Source: Mobilicoccus sp032056465 | GTDB taxonomy: Bacteria > Actinomycetota > Actinomycetes > Actinomycetales > Dermatophilaceae | DNA length: 64,000 bases | Reading direction: 5' to 3' (one strand) | Assembly: GCF_032056465.1 (NCBI RefSeq) | Contig: NZ_DAMBCL010000001.1 | Shown: piece after piece, positions 17,333 through 26,792 of the stretch | Position numbering within the stretch: the first letter of the stretch is position 1 | How the letters are laid out: each line of letters opens with the position of its first letter | Notes under the pieces: model-generated | What the model was told of the DNA's origin: nothing | Databases searched by the model: none | What the model saw: the letters and a program-made list of their open reading frames with translations, nothing else | Position numbers and translations under genes: made by a program

Positions 17333-17474
17333 GGGGGAACCACGCTCCGACCCGACGGCGGCCATGGTCGTACAGTGGGTCGCCCCGCGAACGTGAGGGC
17401 ATCGAGACGTGGGGGCGTCGACCCGGGTCATCGGTCCGGCCCGACGCGGTCCCCGCTCGGTCGAGGAGGTCGAC

Positions 17475-18101
17475 ATGGCTCGGTACGAGGACGTCCACCC
17501 GGTGGACCCGCAGCGGCGGATCATCACCCGCACGGTCGAACGGCTGCGCGAGGGCGCGCTCATCGCCTACCCGACGAGTTCGGGGTACGCCCTCGGCTGC
17601 GCGATGGAGAACGTCGAGGGGCGCGACCGCATGCGGCGAATCCGCCACCTGCGCGACGATCACCACTTCACCCTCCTCTGCCGGGATTTCGCGCAGCTCG
17701 GCTCCGTCGTCGACGTGTCCAACGCCGTGTTCCGTGCCGTCAAGGCGGCCACCCCCGGGCCGTACACGTTCATCCTCCGGGCGACTCCCGAGGTGCCGCG
17801 GCGGCTCTCCCATCCCAAGAAGCACACCGTCGGTGTCCGCATCACCGACGACGCCCTCGCCCAGGCGCTGCTCGCCGAACTCGGGGAGCCGCTGCTCACG
17901 ACGACCTTGATCATGCCCGGCGCGGAGGATCCGATGACCGAGGGCTGGGTGGTCAAGGACGAGCTCGACCACCTCGTCGACATCGTCCTCGACACCGGCG
18001 AGTGTGGCGTCGATCCCACGACGGTCGTCGACCTGTCGACCGGCACCGCCGAGGTCCTGCGCCACGGTGCGGGGGACGCCTCGCCGTTCGAGACGGACTG
18101 A
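17475..18101 (+). CDS. Sua5/YciO/YrdC family protein
   Basis: A 208-residue YrdC-fold protein. The double-stranded-RNA-like pocket motifs are ALIAYPTSSGYALGC, RDDHHFTLLCRDF, KAATPGPYTFILRAT, KKHTVGVRI and TTTLIMPG. Full threonylcarbamoyl-AMP synthases make the t6A tRNA modification with a KRP-like motif; the length and the HPKKHTVGVRI variant point instead to the YciO subgroup, whose role is less settled. The ATG at 17475 follows GAGGAGG at good spacing. The histidine-kinase-like gene 120 bases downstream shows no evident functional link. Confidence 0.85.
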   Translation: MARYEDVHPVDPQRRIITRTVERLREGALIAYPTSSGYALGCAMENVEGRDRMRRIRHLRDDHHFTLLCRDFAQLGSVVDVSNAVFRAVKAATPGPYTFILRATPEVPRRLSHPKKHTVGVRITDDALAQALLAELGEPLLTTTLIMPGAEDPMTEGWVVKDELDHLVDIVLDTGECGVDPTTVVDLSTGTAEVLRHGAGDASPFETD

Positions 18102-18221
18102 CACGGGGCCGTTGCGAGTCGCAGTCCCGGTGGTGGACACGGTCGTTCGACCGTCGCGCCTTGTATCCATCCAGATCGCGATGCTCGGGGCGCCGGTGGG
18201 CGCCGACCGTAGCCTGGTCGA

Positions 18222-19544
18222 GTGAGACGGGTACGCACGTGGCCGGGGGCGACCCCGAGGAGATCGGATGTCCTCGTGCTCGTGGCGAGCCTGCCCCTGC
18301 TCGCCCTCAGCGCCGCGCCCGTGTGGCAGGCCGGGGGATCGCCGTGGCGCACGGCGTGCCTCGTCGCGCTCGTGGTGATGCACCTGTCGCTGCTCCTCCG
18401 CTCCGCGCTGCCGTGGGTGACGTACGCCGCCACGGGCCTCGGTGCCCTCGTGCTCCTCGCCTCGCCGGCGCTGCCGCCGACGGCGACGATCCTGCCCGGC
18501 CCGCTTCCGCCCGTCCTCCTCCCGAGTTCGGCCCTGTTCGGGGTCGCGATCTACTCCGTCGCCGCCCACGCCCGCTCCTACCGTCCGCTGGCCGCGCTCG
18601 TCGGTGTCGCGGGCGCGATCGAACTCAGCGCCGCGCTGTGGAACGGGCTGCCGTGGTTGGTCTTCCCCACGATCCCCGAAGCATGGCGTGCGGCCGTCGG
18701 GTTCGTCGGCGCCACCCTCGCGCTCCTCGCCTACGCGTGCGGCCGTTGGCGCATGCTCGTCATCGAGCGCGGCGACCTCGACTCCTCGTGGTCGCGGGCG
18801 TCGCAGGAAGGTCACTCACGCGACCTCGACCTCGCGGTCACGCAGCAGCAGGCGCGGATGGCCGGGGAGGTGCACCGAGCGGTCGCCGCCCATCTCGAGG
18901 ACATCCTCGACCAGGCCCGCGAGGGGCGCAGGGCCGCGCGCCGCGCCCCCGGTCTCGCCGCCGACGCTCTCGCCGACATCACGACCTCGGGTGAGGAGGC
19001 CCTCGGCCGGGTGCAGACCCTGCTCGCCCTCCTCGACGCGCCCGACCCGCACGACGCCCTCGCGCGGGAGGCGAGCACCTCGGTCCTCGCCCCGGAACAC
19101 GCCCTCTCCCCCCAGCCGCAGCTCGCGGACCTGCCGCGACTCATCGACGCCGCCCGCGGCGCCGGGCTCGCGGTGACGCTCGAGATGGGCGGGGAACGTC
19201 GCGACCTCTCCGTCGCGGGTCAGCTCGCGCTCTACCGCACCGTGCAGGAGGGGCTGACGAACACCGTGCAGCACGCCGGACCCGGCGCCGTCGCGCACGT
19301 CGAGTTCGACTGGGAGGGGCCGGAGGCGGAGGTCGTCGTCGAGGACGAGGTGCCCGCCCACCGGGACGCGCCCGCACTGGGGGAGTCGCTGTTCACCGAG
19401 GCCGACTACGTCGAGGGGCGAGGCCTGCGGGCGGTCCGTGAACGCCTCGAGGCCCTCGGGGGATACCTCGAGGTGGAGCAGCTCGCCGACGGCTACCGCG
19501 TTCGCGGCGTCGTCCCTCGCGACGCCCACCTGCTGCCGGGGTGA
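18222..19544 (+). CDS. Orphan histidine-kinase-like membrane protein, degenerate ATP site
   Basis: A 440-residue protein with four to six membrane segments in residues 20-185, then a HisKA_3-like helix (ARMAGEVHRAVAAHLEDI, candidate phospho-His H218) and a C-terminal HATPase-like domain. The N box EGLTNTVQHAG and the G2 box GRGLRAVRERLEALGG are present, but the G1 box, normally DxGxG, reads VEDEVPAHRD, so ATP binding may be impaired. No response regulator lies next to it. NarL-type sensor kinases are the nearest family. The start is GTG at 18222. Confidence 0.75.
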   Translation: MRRVRTWPGATPRRSDVLVLVASLPLLALSAAPVWQAGGSPWRTACLVALVVMHLSLLLRSALPWVTYAATGLGALVLLASPALPPTATILPGPLPPVLLPSSALFGVAIYSVAAHARSYRPLAALVGVAGAIELSAALWNGLPWLVFPTIPEAWRAAVGFVGATLALLAYACGRWRMLVIERGDLDSSWSRASQEGHSRDLDLAVTQQQARMAGEVHRAVAAHLEDILDQAREGRRAARRAPGLAADALADITTSGEEALGRVQTLLALLDAPDPHDALAREASTSVLAPEHALSPQPQLADLPRLIDAARGAGLAVTLEMGGERRDLSVAGQLALYRTVQEGLTNTVQHAGPGAVAHVEFDWEGPEAEVVVEDEVPAHRDAPALGESLFTEADYVEGRGLRAVRERLEALGGYLEVEQLADGYRVRGVVPRDAHLLPG

Positions 19545-19758
19545 GCTGTCGGAGCGATCGGTGCGGGTGACCGGACCGGCGTGGGGTCGGCGTGGGTCGG
19601 GTCGGGGTCGGCCTCGACATCGTGGGCGTGACGTGGGCGCCGTCGTGGCCGTCCTCGGGGAGCGTGCCCGCCCCCGGCCTGCCTGCGCGCGCACGGCCGG
19701 CGCCCACGTGTTCCCACTCGACTGTGCGGGGCGCCGCGCATCGGCGCCGCCTGCGTGC

Positions 19759-20352
19759 TCAGTGCCTCTCGTCGTCGCCGCCACGATCGCCGTCGCCGTC
19801 GCCGGACCTCGGCTCGAGGGGCTCTCGCATGACGAGCACCGCCTGGGCGGCACCGCCGACGGGGAGGAACACGTGGGGCTGGTCGGCGGCGTAGGCGAGC
19901 TGTCCGCCGGTCGTGAGGGTGCGGGGCGTGCCCGCGGCACCGGCCTTCAGCGACCCGGCCACGACCGTGAGGTACCCGCGAACGCCCTTGCGGCAGGCCC
20001 GACTCCGCACCGGCGAGGTGATGCGCAAGCGATAGACCTCGACCCGGGTGTCCTCCTCCTCCCACGAGCCGATGAGCCGCGACTCCAGCCCCGCCGAGGG
20101 CGCGAGGAGCTGGGGGTCACCCGACCCCCGCTCCTGGAACAGATCGGGCATCGGCACGCCGAGGCCCGAGGCGATCTTGGCGAGCGTGTCGAGGCTCGGG
20201 GTGCGCATCGTGCGCTCGAGGTCGGTGACGGTGCCCCGCCCCACACCGCTGAGCTCGGACAACTCGGTGACCGAGAGGCCCTGGTCGCGGCGCTCCGCCC
20301 GGATGCGGGCCCCCAGGCGCTCGACCGCGTCTCCCACGGGTGATTCGTGCAT
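19759..20352 (-). CDS. XRE-family regulator with cupin sensor domain
   Basis: A 197-residue regulator. Residues 8-66 are a lambda-Cro-type HTH (IRAERRDQGLSVTELSELSGVGRGTVTDLERTMRTPSLDTLAKIA). A cupin-like barrel follows (RVEVYRLRIT, GYLTVVAGSLKAG, LAYAADQPHVFLPVG), the usual ligand-sensing part of SutR/PuuR-like regulators. The C-terminal 15 residues are Asp/Gly/Arg repeats. The ATG at 20352 follows AGGAAGGA. It is probably autoregulated; targets are unknown. It is convergent with the histidine-kinase-like gene, across a GC-rich 214-base gap with no recognised element. Confidence 0.85.
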   Translation of the reverse strand: MHESPVGDAVERLGARIRAERRDQGLSVTELSELSGVGRGTVTDLERTMRTPSLDTLAKIASGLGVPMPDLFQERGSGDPQLLAPSAGLESRLIGSWEEEDTRVEVYRLRITSPVRSRACRKGVRGYLTVVAGSLKAGAAGTPRTLTTGGQLAYAADQPHVFLPVGGAAQAVLVMREPLEPRSGDGDGDRGGDDERH

Positions 20353-20487
20353 CGGTCCTTCCTCCCTCCTGCGCGCTCGACAGTACGCGAGCCCGCTGAC
20401 AATCGATCACCGGAGGCGAGGAGGACGGACTCGGACGGATCGAGGTGACCCGTGCACCTTCACCGGCAATCGCACTACGGTGGGCAC

Positions 20488-20928
20488 GTGACCGACGAAT
20501 CGCTCCGCACCTCTGTGACCATGGCCGCCCTTGCGGGAGGCACCGTCGCGGCCTGGACGGCCCTGCCCGAGTACGTCGACGGGCGGTGGAAGCGTCTCGC
20601 CGCCCGCGGGGCGCTGCTCGCCACGTCCTCCGTCGGCGTGGTCCTCGCCAGTGACTCCGAGCCCACCCCACACCCCGATCGCGACGAGAAGCTCGCCGCG
20701 CTCAGCCGCCGACTCGAAGACCCCGTGCAGCGCACGGCGATCTGGCTGATCGCGCTCGTCGGGCTCTCGGCGGTCTCCTCCATCGAGGAGAAGGCGCTCG
20801 ACGCCGCCGCCGCCCGGTTCGAGGCCCGAGGGGCCCGCTCGCCGCGTACCTCGCTCGGTCTCGCTCTCGGCGCCATCGCCGCGGGCACGCAGCTCGCCCC
20901 GCCGTCCAAGAAGTCGACGACGGCGTGA
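20488..20928 (+). CDS. Small membrane-associated protein of unknown function
   Basis: A 146-residue protein with two moderately hydrophobic helices at residues 7-45 (SVTMAALAGGTVAAW, ALLATSSVGVVLAS) and one near 85-100 (TAIWLIALVGLSAVSS), then a basic tail. The GTG at 20488 is preferred; a GTG or ATG 36 bases upstream is in frame but lacks a ribosome site. Divergent from the cupin regulator across 135 bases, which may link the two. No family is recognised. Confidence 0.55.
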   Translation: MTDESLRTSVTMAALAGGTVAAWTALPEYVDGRWKRLAARGALLATSSVGVVLASDSEPTPHPDRDEKLAALSRRLEDPVQRTAIWLIALVGLSAVSSIEEKALDAAAARFEARGARSPRTSLGLALGAIAAGTQLAPPSKKSTTA

Positions 20929-20949
20929 GCCCCGCCCCCCGACGTGGGG

Positions 20950-21729
20950 TCAGGGGCGCCCGTTGAAGACCGGGGGACGCTTCTCGAAGAACGCCGCGAA
21001 GCCCTCCTGAGCGTCGGCGCCGACGGCTCCCGCGGCCATCGACTCGATCGCGAGGTCGTAGGCGGCGCGCTGGTCGAGGCCCACCTGGGCGTAGAACGCC
21101 TTCTTGCCCATGCCCCGGCCCTCCGCGCTGCCGCGGGTCACGCGGGCGACGAGGTCGGCGACCGCCGCGTCGAGTTCCCCATCCGGCACGGCGCGGTTGA
21201 CGAGTCCCCAGTCCGCGGCGGTGGCGGCGTCGATCGGGTCGCCGGTGAGGGCGAGTTCGAAGGCCCGCTTTCGCGAGACGTTGCGGGACACGGCGACCAG
21301 GGGCGTCGTGCAGAACAGCCCGCCCTTGCCCCCGGGGAGGGCGAACCCGGCGGACTCCGCGGCGATCGCGAGGTCGCATGCGGCGACGAGCTGGCACCCG
21401 GCCGCGGTGGCCAGAGCGTGGACCCGCGCGATCACGGGCTGGGGGATCTGCTGGACGGCGTCCATCATCTCCGTGCACAGCGTGAAGAGGGCGCGGGTGG
21501 CGGCGAGGTCGGCGCCCGCCATGTCGCGGAAGTCGTGGCCGGCGGAGAACACCGGTCCCTGCGCCGCGAGGACGACCGCGAGGGTGTCGCTGCGCCCCGC
21601 CTCGCGGATCGCGTCTCGCAGGTCGGTCATCATCGCGATCGAGAGGGCGTTGCGCTTGTCGGGGCGGGCGAGGGTGATCGTCGTCGTGTCACCGTCGCGG
21701 GTCTGGAGGACGTTGGTCGTGGCGGCCAT
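20950..21729 (-). CDS. Enoyl-CoA hydratase/isomerase family protein
   Basis: A 259-residue crotonase-fold enzyme that hydrates or isomerises enoyl-CoA. TTITLARPDKRNALS begins the fold, VVLAAQGPVFSAGHDFRDM supplies the oxyanion-hole loop, and HALATAAGCQLVAACDLAIAAES forms the second half of the hole. FALPGGKGGLFCTTP follows; the usual catalytic Glu of the P-E-x-x-x-G segment is not obvious (LPGGKGG), so hydratase activity is not certain. The C-terminal AFFEKRPPVFNGRP matches family tails. The ATG at 21729 is internal to a longer open frame but has the proper N-terminus. Confidence 0.88.
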   Translation of the reverse strand: MAATTNVLQTRDGDTTTITLARPDKRNALSIAMMTDLRDAIREAGRSDTLAVVLAAQGPVFSAGHDFRDMAGADLAATRALFTLCTEMMDAVQQIPQPVIARVHALATAAGCQLVAACDLAIAAESAGFALPGGKGGLFCTTPLVAVSRNVSRKRAFELALTGDPIDAATAADWGLVNRAVPDGELDAAVADLVARVTRGSAEGRGMGKKAFYAQVGLDQRAAYDLAIESMAAGAVGADAQEGFAAFFEKRPPVFNGRP

Positions 21730-22108
21730 GCCTGAAGCATCGGCCGGATCGGACTCCCCTGTCGACCTCCGAGGCGGCCCGAGCACGGTGAGCCGGGGAC
21801 GGTGAGCGGCGAGCGGCCGACGGGTCCCGGCGAGCGGGCGGACCACTGCCGCACGGGTGCCGTGACCGCCGGCGCCGAGGGGTGAGGGCGGCCCGTGTCG
21901 GGGAGGCCGCATCGGACGGCCCTCAGCGCGCTCGCCGTCGGTCCCGGCGCGCGCCGTCTCGCAGTGCGGATACCCCCGTGAATACGAAACGGGATCGTTG
22001 GCTAAGGTCGAGGGGACGGCGTCGCGACGGAGTCGACCCGAGGCCCCGTGGGGCCCCTCGTCGCGCCGGCCACGACGCCCGCCCGAGTTCGTCGACGAGA
22101 GGAAACTC
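21730..22108. other. 379-bp divergent region between enoyl-CoA hydratase and superoxide dismutase genes
   Basis: No gene is supported. The last 130 bases are AT-richer; TAAGGT (22003-22008) could be a -10 box for the dismutase, with no convincing -35. The ribosome site AGAGGAA precedes the dismutase ATG. Nothing else is recognised. Confidence 0.4.
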
Positions 22109-22729
22109 ATGGACGTCTACACCCTGCCCGACCTTCCCTACGACTACACCGCGCTCGAGCCGCACATCAGCGGCCGCATCATGGAGCTGCACCACGACAA
22201 GCACCACGCGACGTACGTCAAGGGCGCGAACACGGCGCTGGAGAAGATGGCCGAGGCCCGCGAGGACGGCACCATCGCCGACAAGGCGCTGCTGCTCAGC
22301 CGCAACCTGCAGTTCAACCTCGGTGGGCACACGAACCACTCGATCTTCTGGAAGAACATGAGCCCCGACGGCGGCGACAAGCCGACCGGCGAGCTCGCCT
22401 CCGCGATCGACGAGTTCTTCGGCTCCTTCGAGGCGTTCCAGGCGCACTTCACCGCCGCCGCCACGACGATCCAGGGCTCCGGCTGGGCCGTGCTCGGCTA
22501 CGACCAGATCGGCGGCCGTCTCGTCCTGCAGCAGATGGAGGACCAGAGCAACGGCGTCACCGCCGGCCTCATCCCCGTCGTCATGCTCGACATGTGGGAG
22601 CACGCCTTCTACCTCGACTACCAGAACGTGAAGCCGGACTACGTCAAGGCCTGGTGGAACGTCGTCAACTGGGCCGACGCCCAGCAGCGCTTCGAGAACG
22701 CCCGCACCGGCACGCCGCTCATCGGCTGA
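22109..22729 (+). CDS. Superoxide dismutase, Mn/Fe type
   Basis: Converts superoxide to oxygen and hydrogen peroxide. The 206-residue protein has the full iron/manganese family signature. The N-terminal domain has YTLPDLPYDYTALEP, MELHHDKHHATYV (first metal His) and NLGGHTNHSIFWKNM (second metal His). The C-terminal domain has GSGWAVLGYD and VVMLDMWEHAFYLDY, which gives the Asp and His ligands. GGHTNHS and GSGW favour manganese, but metal choice cannot be settled by eye. The ATG at 22109 follows AGAGGA. It ends at a strong 17-bp hairpin facing cystathionine gamma-synthase. Confidence 0.95.
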   Translation: MDVYTLPDLPYDYTALEPHISGRIMELHHDKHHATYVKGANTALEKMAEAREDGTIADKALLLSRNLQFNLGGHTNHSIFWKNMSPDGGDKPTGELASAIDEFFGSFEAFQAHFTAAATTIQGSGWAVLGYDQIGGRLVLQQMEDQSNGVTAGLIPVVMLDMWEHAFYLDYQNVKPDYVKAWWNVVNWADAQQRFENARTGTPLIG

Positions 22730-22744
22730 CCTGCGCGAACACGA

Positions 22745-22783
22745 CCGACGGCCGCCATCCCTCATCGGGGTGGCGGCCGTCGG
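22745..22783. terminator. 17-bp hairpin terminator between convergent sod and metB
   Basis: CCGACGGCCGCCA (22745-22757) pairs with TGGCGGCCGTCGG (22771-22783). TCCC/GGGG continues the stem inside around a TCATC loop. It can end both transcripts. Confidence 0.85.
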
Positions 22784-22802
22784 CGCGTTCGGGCGCGGTG
22801 GC

Positions 22803-23969
22803 TCAGCCGACCCGCGCCGCGCGGTCGAGGGCGGCGGTGAGGTCGAGGAGCACGTCCTCGACGGCGTCGATGCCGACGGAGAAGCGCAGCAGGCCGTCGC
22901 CGATCCCGGCGACCTCGCGGGCCTCGGGCGTCATCGAGGCGTGGGTCATCGTCGCGGGGTGGGCGACGAGCGATTCGACGCCACCGAGGGACTCGGCGAG
23001 CGTGAACACGTCGAGCCCGCCGACGAACGCCGCGACGGCGTCCAGGCCCCCGACGAGGTCGGCGCTCACCATGCCCCCGAACCCGTGCTGCTGGCGGGCG
23101 GCGATGTCGTGTCCGGGGTGGCTCAGCAGCCCGGGGTAGTAGGTGCGGGCGACCGCGGGGTGGCTCTCGAAGAGCTCGGCGACGGCGGCGGCGTTGCGCT
23201 GATGCGCCTCCATCCGGACCGCGAGGGTGCGCAGCCCGCGCAGGGTCTGCGCCGAGTCATAGGGGCTCGCGGGGAGGCCGAGCACGTTGGCCCACCAGGC
23301 GACGTTCTCGGCGAGGTCCTCGGTGGCGGAGACGACCGCGCCGCCGACGACGTCGCTGTGCCCGTTGACGTACTTCGTCGTCGAGTGCACGACCGCGTCG
23401 ACGCCGAACGACAGCGGCCGCTGCACGAGCGGGGAGCAGAACGTGTTGTCGGCGACGACCTTCGCACCCGCCGCGTGGGCCGCGCTCGTCACGGCCTCGA
23501 GGTCGGTGAGGCGCAGGAGGGGGTTGCTCGGTGTCTCGACCCAGACGAGCGCCGGGGACTGTGCGAGCGCGGCCTCGTAGGCCGCGGAGTCGGTGAGGTC
23601 GACGGTGATCATCCGCAGGTCACCGCGCTGGTGGAGGGAGTCGAACAGACGCCACGTACCGCCGTAACAGTCATGCGGGACGACGACCGCGCCGCCCCGA
23701 TCGAGCAGGGCGTAGAGGACGTTCGTGATCGCGGCCATGCCGCTCGCGGTGATCGTCGTGCCCGCCCCACCCTCGAGGGTCGTGATCGCCTCGCCGAGGA
23801 CGTCACGGGTCGGGTTGCCGGAGCGCGTGTAGTCGTAGGCGGGGGTCTCCCCGAGGGTGGAGAACGCGAAGGTGCTGCTCAGATACATCGGCGGCACCAC
23901 CGCGCCATGGGCGGAGTCGGTGCCGATGCCGGCACGCAGGCCACGGGTGAGGCGGGAGATGTCGCTCAT
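22803..23969 (-). CDS. metB: Cystathionine gamma-synthase (trans-sulfuration PLP enzyme)
   Basis: A PLP enzyme of the Cys/Met metabolism family that joins an activated homoserine to cysteine on the way to methionine. The 388-residue protein has VPPMYLSSTF, AYDYTRSGNPTRDVL, the phosphate loop ITASGMAAI, VVADNTFCSP, the catalytic Lys in SFGVDAVVHSTTKYVNGHSD, and ESLGGVESLVAHPATMTHASM near the C-terminus. The ATG at 23969 follows AAGGAG. A SAM-I riboswitch precedes it, fitting a biosynthetic enzyme repressed by SAM. Gamma-lyase is the main alternative; the riboswitch favours synthesis. Confidence 0.92.
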   Translation of the reverse strand: MSDISRLTRGLRAGIGTDSAHGAVVPPMYLSSTFAFSTLGETPAYDYTRSGNPTRDVLGEAITTLEGGAGTTITASGMAAITNVLYALLDRGGAVVVPHDCYGGTWRLFDSLHQRGDLRMITVDLTDSAAYEAALAQSPALVWVETPSNPLLRLTDLEAVTSAAHAAGAKVVADNTFCSPLVQRPLSFGVDAVVHSTTKYVNGHSDVVGGAVVSATEDLAENVAWWANVLGLPASPYDSAQTLRGLRTLAVRMEAHQRNAAAVAELFESHPAVARTYYPGLLSHPGHDIAARQQHGFGGMVSADLVGGLDAVAAFVGGLDVFTLAESLGGVESLVAHPATMTHASMTPEAREVAGIGDGLLRFSVGIDAVEDVLLDLTAALDRAARVG

Positions 23970-24050
23970 GTCTGCTCCTTCGCTGCGGTTCGGCAACACG
24001 ATCGGTGCGACCCGGCGGCGGAGAACAGCGGGACGGCAGGTGACGCCCCG

Positions 24051-24171
24051 ACCCATCTTCCGGCGGGCGCGTACGCCCTCCGCAGGAGTTGGCACCGAAC
24101 CCGCTCCGCTCGCGGAGACGGGAGGTTGCCCCGGCGTCGTCGGGCCTGTCCCTCGGCCGGTCTGGATGGAT
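24051..24171 (-). ncRNA. SAM-I (S-box) riboswitch aptamer
   Basis: Read on the minus strand, the conserved SAM-I core occurs in order: CAGACCGGCCGAGGGACAGG, GACGACGCCGGGGCAACC and GGTGCCAACTCC. Stem P1 pairs ATCCATC (24171-24165) with GATGGGT (24057-24051), with one G-U. On the + strand the core blocks are at 24149-24154 (GAGGGA), 24124-24130 (GGCAACC) and 24085-24096. It precedes metB by 81 bases. The later segment CTGTTCTCC (24028-24020) can pair with the ribosome site GGAGCAG (23978-23972), suggesting control of translation; that pairing is inferred. Confidence 0.9.
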
Positions 24172-24202
24172 GAGGGATCACCGTAGCCCCCGACCGACGC
24201 CC

Positions 24203-24246
24203 GAGGGCGGGCCCGGTCCACGATGTGGAATCCCGGTCCCGCCCTC
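24203..24246. terminator. Long stacked hairpin terminator after alcohol dehydrogenase
   Basis: GAGGGCGGG (24203-24211) pairs with CCCGCCCTC (24238-24246). Inside, CCGG pairs with CCGG, and TCCAC (24217-24221) with GTGGA (24225-24229). It lies 46 bases past the minus-strand stop at 24292 and ahead of the metB riboswitch leader, which it insulates from read-through. Confidence 0.8.
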
Positions 24247-24291
24247 GAGACGGTGCGCCGTCCGGTGACGACCGCGGTGACCGTCGCCGCG

Positions 24292-25482
<1,191 letters not shown>

Positions 25483-25735
25483 GATGTCTCCTTCTCGCGC
25501 ACGCGGTCCGTCGGTCGCGTCCCCGATCACTCCGGACGCCGTGGTGGCGCCGACCCCGAGGGGACCGTCGTGCCGTGCTGATGCCCCCGACGCGACCACC
25601 TCGAGCCGGTGGCCGGATGAGGCGTCGCCTCAGGGAGGACCCCTGTGCGGGGTGCCGTTCCGCCCATACCCACGTCCTCGCAGGTTCATCCGGGTGCCTC
25701 CGGTTCGACCGGACCGGCTGGGGTAAGGGAACCCC

Positions 25736-26788
25736 ATGGAGCACACCACGGCCGGCACGGCGGCCTCCCGTCCCACCGACGACGCCTCCCTCGCGCCCGT
25801 CGCCCTCGTCGCCGGGTCTTCGCGAGGTCTCGGACTCGTCATCGCCCGCGAGCTCGCACGCCGGGGGCATCGCGTCGTGGGACTCTCCCGCGATCCCGAC
25901 GCCCTCGCCGGCGCCGCGGAGACGATGCGGGGGTGGGGATACGAGCTGCACACCACGGTCGCCGACGTCCGTGACGACGCCCGTCTGCGGGAGGTCGTCG
26001 CCCAGGTCGAGGCCGAACACGGCCCGATCGAGGTCGCGATCCACGTCGCGGGGGTCATCCAGGTCGGTCCCGAGGAGTGTTTCGAGCGCGCCCACTACGA
26101 GCAGGCCATCGACACGATGCTGTGGGGGCCCGTCAACCTCACGCAGGCCGTCCTGCCCGGCATGCGGGCCCGCCGCCGGGGTCGACTCGGCGTCGTCACC
26201 TCGATCGGCGGCATGATCAGCGTCCCGCACCTCGTGCCCTACTCGACGGCGAAGTTCGGGGCGGTCGGCTACACCCGCGGTCTCGCCGCCGAGCTCGCCG
26301 GTACCGGCGTCACCGCGACGACCATCGTCCCCGGGCTCATGCGCACCGGCTCTCACGTCCAGGCCGAGTTCGTCGGGAACGCCGAGGCCGAGTACGCGTG
26401 GTTCGCCCCGGGCGCCGCGATCCCGCTGCTCTCCATGGACGCCGAACGCGCCGCCGCGAGGATGGTCGACGGCGTCCTCGCGGGGCGGAGCCTGCTGCTG
26501 CTCTCCCCGCTCACCAAGATCGGCGTCCGCGTCCACGGTCTCGCCCCCGCGACGACGGGGGCGTTGCTCTCGGTGATGTCGAGGGTCCTGCCCGCCTCTC
26601 CTCGCCGAGGGGGTGGCGAGACGGTCCTCGGGCACGACGCGCGTGCCCGGTCGTCCTCGGACCTCCTCGAGAGGCTGACGACCCTCGGGACCCGTGCCTC
26701 GGCCCGGTTCAACGAGAACCGTCGTCCGCGCCCGGCCAGCGACGCCCGTGTCGGCGGCGGAAGCGGTGAGCGCCCTCACCTAGGCTGA
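25736..26788 (+). CDS. Short-chain dehydrogenase/reductase
   Basis: A 350-residue classical SDR with a C-terminal extension. The NADP loop is AGSSRGLGLVIA (residues 22-34), LSRD follows strand 2, HVAGVIQVGP takes the NAG position, Ser lies in VTSIGG, and the catalytic pair is in YSTAKFG. After residue 255 a hydrophobic stretch SLLLLSPLTKIGVRVHGLAPATTGALLSVM suggests membrane contact, as in lipid-acting SDRs. The tail is Arg-rich and probably disordered. The next gene starts five bases after the stop, so the two are co-transcribed. Confidence 0.85.
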   Translation: MEHTTAGTAASRPTDDASLAPVALVAGSSRGLGLVIARELARRGHRVVGLSRDPDALAGAAETMRGWGYELHTTVADVRDDARLREVVAQVEAEHGPIEVAIHVAGVIQVGPEECFERAHYEQAIDTMLWGPVNLTQAVLPGMRARRRGRLGVVTSIGGMISVPHLVPYSTAKFGAVGYTRGLAAELAGTGVTATTIVPGLMRTGSHVQAEFVGNAEAEYAWFAPGAAIPLLSMDAERAAARMVDGVLAGRSLLLLSPLTKIGVRVHGLAPATTGALLSVMSRVLPASPRRGGGETVLGHDARARSSSDLLERLTTLGTRASARFNENRRPRPASDARVGGGSGERPHLG

Positions 26789-26792
26789 GGCG

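Noticed and set aside
17333..17474. Upstream extension of the YciO gene to 17409
   Set aside because: The ATG at 17475 has GAGGAGG at the right distance, and the extra residues are Arg/Gly/Pro-rich.
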